Part shown: in pieces, positions 14,798 through 18,564 of the stretch
How positions within the stretch are numbered: position 1 is the stretch's first letter
Layout of the letters: the number at the start of each line of letters is the position of its first letter
Source of the DNA: Candidatus Peribacteraceae bacterium
GTDB lineage: Bacteria; Patescibacteriota; Gracilibacteria; Peribacterales; Peribacteraceae
Length of the DNA: 18,564 nucleotides
Direction: 5' to 3'
NCBI GenBank assembly: GCA_022843885.1
Contig: JALHMU010000011.1
Span: 1-18,564, forward strand
Notes under the pieces: generated by a model
Database searches by the model: none
The model's input: only the letters and a program-made list of their open reading frames with translations
Told to the model about the DNA's origin: nothing
Program-made: the position numbers and the translations under genes

Positions 14798-15969
14798 TGA
14801 AAGTATTACTTACGTGCGAGGATTATTTTCCGGTCATCGGCGGTGCGGAGATTTGTGTGCACAATCTTCGTCAGGAATTGCAAAAGCTTGGTCATTCCGC
14901 GACTGTTTTTACGAATACAATCGAAACGACATCCGATGAAACGAATATTGTGCGTGTGCAATGGAAATTTTCTCCGCTTGGACTGTGGAGAAATTTTTCG
15001 ACGCTTTGGAAACTGGTCGGACGTCATGATGTTGTCCATTGTCAGTACTCATTTCGTATTGCATGTTTGGTTGCAGTAATCGCTACAGTAAGAGGAAAAC
15101 CGATGCTTCTGACACAACAAGGTCGTGGCATTGTGCCTGAGGCAAATCCAACCCTCTTTGGATCGTTCTTCATGAAGATTTGTCAGCATGTGTCGATGCG
15201 TGGTGCCGCGCATATCACATCAACGAGTGATGAAATCACTGATCTTACCGCTGCGTTCGTTCCTCGATCCAAAATCACACTCGTATCTAATGGATATGAT
15301 GCGCAACTTTTCACACCAAATCCGGCATTGCCTGTTCCATCCGAATTTTCCGCATTGCCACTCACGACCAAAAAACTTTTGAGTGTTCGCAGACTTGTTC
15401 CAAAGAATGGTATTCATATTTTAATTCAGGCACTGGCCCTCGTCAGAAAGCAGCGCGATGATTTTCATTTCTTCTCCGTGGGAGAAGGGCGCAGCCGTGC
15501 ATTTATCGAGTCTCTGATTCAAGAATATGATCTCTCGAAACATGTCACACTGCTTGGAAAACGTACGAATGACACGTTACTCCCGTACTATCAACATGCC
15601 GATCTCATTCTCATCCCATCCAGTGCAGAAGCTCGCAGCATTGCTTGCGTGGAAGCAATGGGAATGGGAAAACCGATCATTGCGAGTCGTGTCGGCGGAC
15701 TGATCGATCTACTGGAAAAAGAGAATACCTACGGACAACTTGTATCCATCTATGACACAGAAGCATGCACGTATGATCCACCTGATCGATTGCCAGAGAA
15801 TCGATTACAGCCGCTATCAGACGCCATTCTTTCCTTCTTGAATGATCCAAGTGCTTTACAGGAGAAAGGTCGCAAAGCACGCGAACATGTGATGAAGTCC
15901 TACAGTTGGGAAGCGATTACCAAAGAGTATCTTTCGTTCTACACTTCGCTTACGCATGACGCTCGCTGA
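14797..15969 (+). CDS. GT4-type glycosyltransferase
   Basis: The frame extends upstream to a non-AUG at 14758, but ATG 14797, overlapping the preceding stop as TAATG, gives the canonical opening MKVLLTCEDYFPVIGGAE with the G-G pair at 15-16. The 390-aa protein has VSNGYDAQLF (163-172), SVRRLVPKNG (196-205), FFSVGEGRSR (225-234) and the E-x7-E signature SAEARSIACVEAMGMGKP (E278, E286), followed by IIASRVGG. It is an intact retaining GT-B transferase of a type common in capsule, O-antigen and glycoprotein loci. An insertion around 312-335 (SIYDTEACTYDPPDRLPEN) occupies the usual G-x-L/V-x-x-D-P loop. It overlaps the next gene by 14 nt. Confidence 0.94.
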   Translation: MKVLLTCEDYFPVIGGAEICVHNLRQELQKLGHSATVFTNTIETTSDETNIVRVQWKFSPLGLWRNFSTLWKLVGRHDVVHCQYSFRIACLVAVIATVRGKPMLLTQQGRGIVPEANPTLFGSFFMKICQHVSMRGAAHITSTSDEITDLTAAFVPRSKITLVSNGYDAQLFTPNPALPVPSEFSALPLTTKKLLSVRRLVPKNGIHILIQALALVRKQRDDFHFFSVGEGRSRAFIESLIQEYDLSKHVTLLGKRTNDTLLPYYQHADLILIPSSAEARSIACVEAMGMGKPIIASRVGGLIDLLEKENTYGQLVSIYDTEACTYDPPDRLPENRLQPLSDAILSFLNDPSALQEKGRKAREHVMKSYSWEAITKEYLSFYTSLTHDAR

Positions 15970-16780
15970 TGCCGATACAAATAAGGCGATTTACACCTCG
16001 TTGCACGACGAGATTATTTCCAAACGATTCGAAGCGGAATATTCGATCCGTCGCTATGCACATCGTGGACAGTATGGAATTTTCTTGGAATTGATTCCAC
16101 CGGGATCGACCGTTCTTGATGCTGGATGTGGTGAAGGCGTGCTTTCTGTCATGCTTGCCAAGCATGGCTGCAAAGTCACAGGTACGGATATCTCTGAGCC
16201 AAACATCGTCAGTGCCAAAGCGTACGCACAAGCTCAAGGTGTGGAGGTGGAATTTCTCTTGGCCGACGTCGAGCGTATGCCAGCTGCGGATAAGTCCTTT
16301 GACTATGTCGTCTCAAGTCACGTCTTGGAACATGTGCCGGACTTTGCACAGGGTGCTGCGGAACTTTCACGTATTGCACGTAAACAAGTGTTCATCGCGA
16401 TTCCTACATGCTTGAGTCTGGGTGCCTGCGCACTGCTCGGTGGAGACAAGTATTGGACGCTTTCTCGTAAGAGTATCTATGCCGTTCCATATGGACTGCT
16501 GCGTGTTCTCTGGGCTCTCATAACGAACCAAGAAGGTGTGAATGAAGGCTACGAAGGTCGTATGGAATTGATCCACATCTGGCGTTTCCCATGGAAAGGA
16601 AAGAAGCGCATCGAACAGGGCAAGCTCAAGGTCGTCGCATACGCGGGAAGTGCGTATGTCTTTCCGTATCTTCCATTCTTGATTCCCATCAGCCGCATCT
16701 TCGATCGCATGAAATGGTGGCGTGTGATCCGAAACTTCGGTCACGGCACCACGTATGTGTGCGTTCCTCAGGCGTCGTAA
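15956..16780 (+). CDS. Class I SAM-dependent methyltransferase
   Basis: ATG 15956 lies 14 nt before the upstream stop, and the 274-aa frame ends at TAA 16778-16780. The Methyltransf_11-type fold has canonical motif I VLDAGCGEG at 53-61, acidic D78 in VTGTDIS, LLADVERMPAADKSFD (101-116) and VVSSHVLEHVPD (118-129). The C-terminal half is unusual: long, basic, aromatic and partly hydrophobic (YAVPYGLLRVLWALI; VFPYLPFLIPISRIFD), which suggests membrane association near a lipid-linked glycan. It probably methylates a sugar hydroxyl or another group on the glycan, or a lipid intermediate. It ends the six-gene operon and overlaps the convergent amidotransferase by 13 nt. Confidence 0.9.
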   Translation: MTLADADTNKAIYTSLHDEIISKRFEAEYSIRRYAHRGQYGIFLELIPPGSTVLDAGCGEGVLSVMLAKHGCKVTGTDISEPNIVSAKAYAQAQGVEVEFLLADVERMPAADKSFDYVVSSHVLEHVPDFAQGAAELSRIARKQVFIAIPTCLSLGACALLGGDKYWTLSRKSIYAVPYGLLRVLWALITNQEGVNEGYEGRMELIHIWRFPWKGKKRIEQGKLKVVAYAGSAYVFPYLPFLIPISRIFDRMKWWRVIRNFGHGTTYVCVPQAS

Positions 16781-18564
16781 ACAGCATCAAACCAGCAAGC
16801 GAGCTGTAAGACATTCGCAAGTGGATGGAGTGAGTATTCTTCGAGCGATTTATGTTTCTCAAAACGGAGTTTCAGTTCATCGACATCAAAGAGTTCCTTG
16901 ATGTGTGCATTCTCAAACATTTCTTCGATGAGTGGAGCGCATTCTTTTCGGATCCACTTCGCAAGTGGGGGATAGAAAGATGATTTATTGAGACTTGCAA
17001 GATGGGGCGGGAGAATCGGCAGGTAGGTTTCCTTCAAAAGTTTCTTCGTGCGCGTGCTACTCACATGCCAGCCGGTTTTTGTACCGTGCGAAGCCGCAAT
17101 CACGCGCGGGTCCAAGAACGGCACACGGGCTTCCAAGCCACTTGCCATGGTCACAGCGTCGGTCAGTCGGAGTGATTCATCCACGAGCCAGACATGACGA
17201 TCAAACTCCATGAATTGTCGCAATGGTTCTCCAGAGAGATGTTGATAGTTCGCAACGAATGTTTCTGACACAGCATCCGGTTCGTACCAGTCACCTCGTA
17301 CGATGGAATGAATTTCCTTCTGCGGACGTGCGAGGAGACGTTCGGCAAGTTTTGGCCCGGGAGAAAGTCCCAGAACATCCTTTGGATACCCAAATGCACC
17401 ACCGATAGTAGAACGAAGTGGCGCGGGGACCATACGCATGGCATGCAATATCTTCGCAATGCGATACCGTGGATACCCACCGAAGAGTTCGTCACCGCCA
17501 GCACCGGTCAGAACGACATCGACATGCTTCTTTGCTTCGCGTGAGAGGACGAAGAGTGCACGTGACACCGCATCGGCATTTGGCTGATCCAAAAACTTCG
17601 CACTTTCCTTAAAAACATCTCGTGCGAGGCTGCCACTGAGAAGAATTTCTTGATGATCAGTCTTGTAATGTTTGGCTGTCTGCAGCGCCAAATTCGCATC
17701 CGCGTTAAATCGCTCAGGTTCGGCGTCCGTATCAAAGCGTACTGTGAATGTTTTCACAGGTTCACGACTATGCTTGGTCATGTGATGCAGAATCGCGGAT
17801 GAATCGATACCCCCAGAAAGGAACATGCCGATCGGTTTATCCGAGACCATGTGATCATGTACGACTTCATCGAACAGGATCGGGAAATTCTTCTTGAAAT
17901 CAGCCTTCGATGTATAGGAAATCGGCGCTTGGTCGACCGTGAATGTTTTTTTCTGCACATTTTTCTCTGTTGCGATGAGAATCGTGCCTGGCATAACAGA
18001 TTCAATGCCTTCGCAGATCGTTTGTGGTCCGGGAATGTACTGGAGTCGAATGAATTCCGAGACGGCTCGCATGTTTACGCGAGGTTTTTCAGGCATGGCG
18101 GCCATCAACGCGCGAATCTCGGAGGCAAAATGTAATGAGCCGTTGATTGTGGCTACGTACAGCGGTTTTATACCACTCGTATCACGGGCGATGTACCAGG
18201 TTTTCTTCTCCGTATCATAGATACCAAAGGCAAACATGCCGCGTAATTTCTTCACGAAATCGATTCCGTACTTTTGGAAGAGATGCAAAAGCACTTCTGT
18301 ATCTGTTCCTGTTCGGCATTCGATTTTTTCCTGCTCTTTCAGTTGTTTGAAGTTATAAATTTCACCGTTGTAGACAATCGCGATTTTTTTTCGTGCATCC
18401 CACATCGGCTGATCTCCTTCAGGACGTGGATCAAGGATTGCTAAACGTGCATGTCCGAGTGTTGCACCGTTTGAAACCTGGACAGCCGTTCCATCAGGAC
18501 CACGATGCGCGAGCACCGAAACCATGCGTTCCATTTTGGCTTGGTCCTCGCCGATGAATCCTGC
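16768..18564 (-). CDS. asnB: AsnB-like glutamine amidotransferase, 5' end cut by window
   Basis: The frame stays open to the window end and reads AGFIGEDQAKMERMVSVLAH, so only about four codons (expected MCGI, with nucleophile Cys2) lie outside. The 598 visible residues match AsnB length. The glutaminase domain has HRGPDG (20-25), RLAILD, NGEIYN and TDTEV; the synthetase domain has PP-loop SGGIDSS (250-256) and GAGGDELFGGYPRY (354-367). The usual K-x-D-R-M-S-M-A before LEARVPFLD reads T-D-A-V-T-M-A. AsnB makes asparagine from aspartate, ATP and glutamine, but close relatives in polysaccharide loci (WbpS-type) convert sugar uronates to uronamides. The location favours the second role; the sequence does not decide. 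Start and promoter lie outside the window. Confidence 0.93.
   Translation of the reverse strand, partial: AGFIGEDQAKMERMVSVLAHRGPDGTAVQVSNGATLGHARLAILDPRPEGDQPMWDARKKIAIVYNGEIYNFKQLKEQEKIECRTGTDTEVLLHLFQKYGIDFVKKLRGMFAFGIYDTEKKTWYIARDTSGIKPLYVATINGSLHFASEIRALMAAMPEKPRVNMRAVSEFIRLQYIPGPQTICEGIESVMPGTILIATEKNVQKKTFTVDQAPISYTSKADFKKNFPILFDEVVHDHMVSDKPIGMFLSGGIDSSAILHHMTKHSREPVKTFTVRFDTDAEPERFNADANLALQTAKHYKTDHQEILLSGSLARDVFKESAKFLDQPNADAVSRALFVLSREAKKHVDVVLTGAGGDELFGGYPRYRIAKILHAMRMVPAPLRSTIGGAFGYPKDVLGLSPGPKLAERLLARPQKEIHSIVRGDWYEPDAVSETFVANYQHLSGEPLRQFMEFDRHVWLVDESLRLTDAVTMASGLEARVPFLDPRVIAASHGTKTGWHVSSTRTKKLLKETYLPILPPHLASLNKSSFYPPLAKWIRKECAPLIEEMFENAHIKELFDVDELKLRFEKHKSLEEYSLHPLANVLQLACWFDAVYDA

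Noticed and set aside
18532..18534. First in-window ATG as start of the AsnB-like gene
   Set aside because: The ten codons upstream encode AGFIGEDQAK, the expected continuation of MCGI, so the gene runs off the window edge.
1..18564. Alternative genetic code with TGA as a sense codon
   Set aside because: TGA ends several intact, full-length genes (1083, 2063, 12768, 13829, 15969), and no gene contains an in-frame TGA.
1..18564. CRISPR arrays, tRNA/rRNA genes, insertion sequences
   Set aside because: No regularly spaced direct repeats, no GGTTCGA-type T-loop cloverleaf, no transposase or flanking inverted repeats were seen on either strand.

Overview
This window is a surface-glycan biosynthesis region of a bacterium. 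It holds five glycosyltransferases (four GT4-type, one GT2-type), a polytopic GT-C-like membrane protein, sugar-nucleotide enzymes (DegT/StrS aminotransferase, Gfo/Idh/MocA dehydrogenase, WecB-type 2-epimerase, extended-SDR epimerase), two acyltransferase-type proteins (a RimJ-like GNAT and a FemAB/BioF2-like protein), two SAM methyltransferases, an AsnB-type amidotransferase and one large secreted protein. TGA acts as an ordinary stop codon, so code 4/25 is excluded. Protein-coding genes lack Shine-Dalgarno sequences, junctions inside operons are ATGA/TAATG-type overlaps, and several operon-leading genes have a -10 hexamer 7-8 nt before the start codon, suggesting leaderless mRNAs. Together with the gene content this would fit a Patescibacteria/CPR-type genome (for example the Peregrinibacteria/Peribacteria side), but that placement is inference with low confidence. 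No rRNA, tRNA, transposase or CRISPR is present.

Layout. (A) 1-2063, + strand: two GT4 genes, the first cut by the window edge. (B) 2060-2373: a perfect consensus promoter (TTGACA, 16 nt, TATAAT) built over the stop codon of the second GT, followed by about 280 nt ending in a strong intrinsic terminator. It holds either a structured non-coding RNA or a 60-codon gene. (C) 3469-2372, - strand: sugar aminotransferase. (D) 3500-5826, + strand: GNAT, FemAB-like protein, GT2, starting divergently from C with only 29-30 bp between starts. (E) 6842-5823, - strand: Gfo/Idh dehydrogenase, overlapping the end of D by 4 nt. (F) 6920-8473, + strand: GT-C-like membrane protein. (G) 8541-10823, + strand: an AT-rich gene for a 760-aa secreted mosaic protein with a phage-type C-terminal domain, closed by a terminator. 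(H) 10909-16780, + strand: a tightly coupled six-gene operon (methyltransferase, GT4, WecB-like, SDR epimerase, GT4, methyltransferase). (I) 18564-16768, - strand: AsnB-like amidotransferase lacking only its first few codons, overlapping the end of H by 13 nt.

How the parts may work together. The dehydrogenase, aminotransferase, acetyltransferase, 2-epimerase and amidotransferase are the set of activities needed to make an N-acylated amino-sugar (possibly a 2,3-diamino uronic acid converted to its uronamide, as in Wbp/Wlb-type pathways). The GT4/GT2 enzymes would assemble the glycan at the inner membrane face, the methyltransferases could cap or modify it, and the GT-C-like protein could act on the outer face with a polyprenyl-linked donor. 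The secreted mosaic protein is a candidate surface or adhesion protein. The most unexpected element is the orphan promoter-RNA-terminator unit at 2060-2373.
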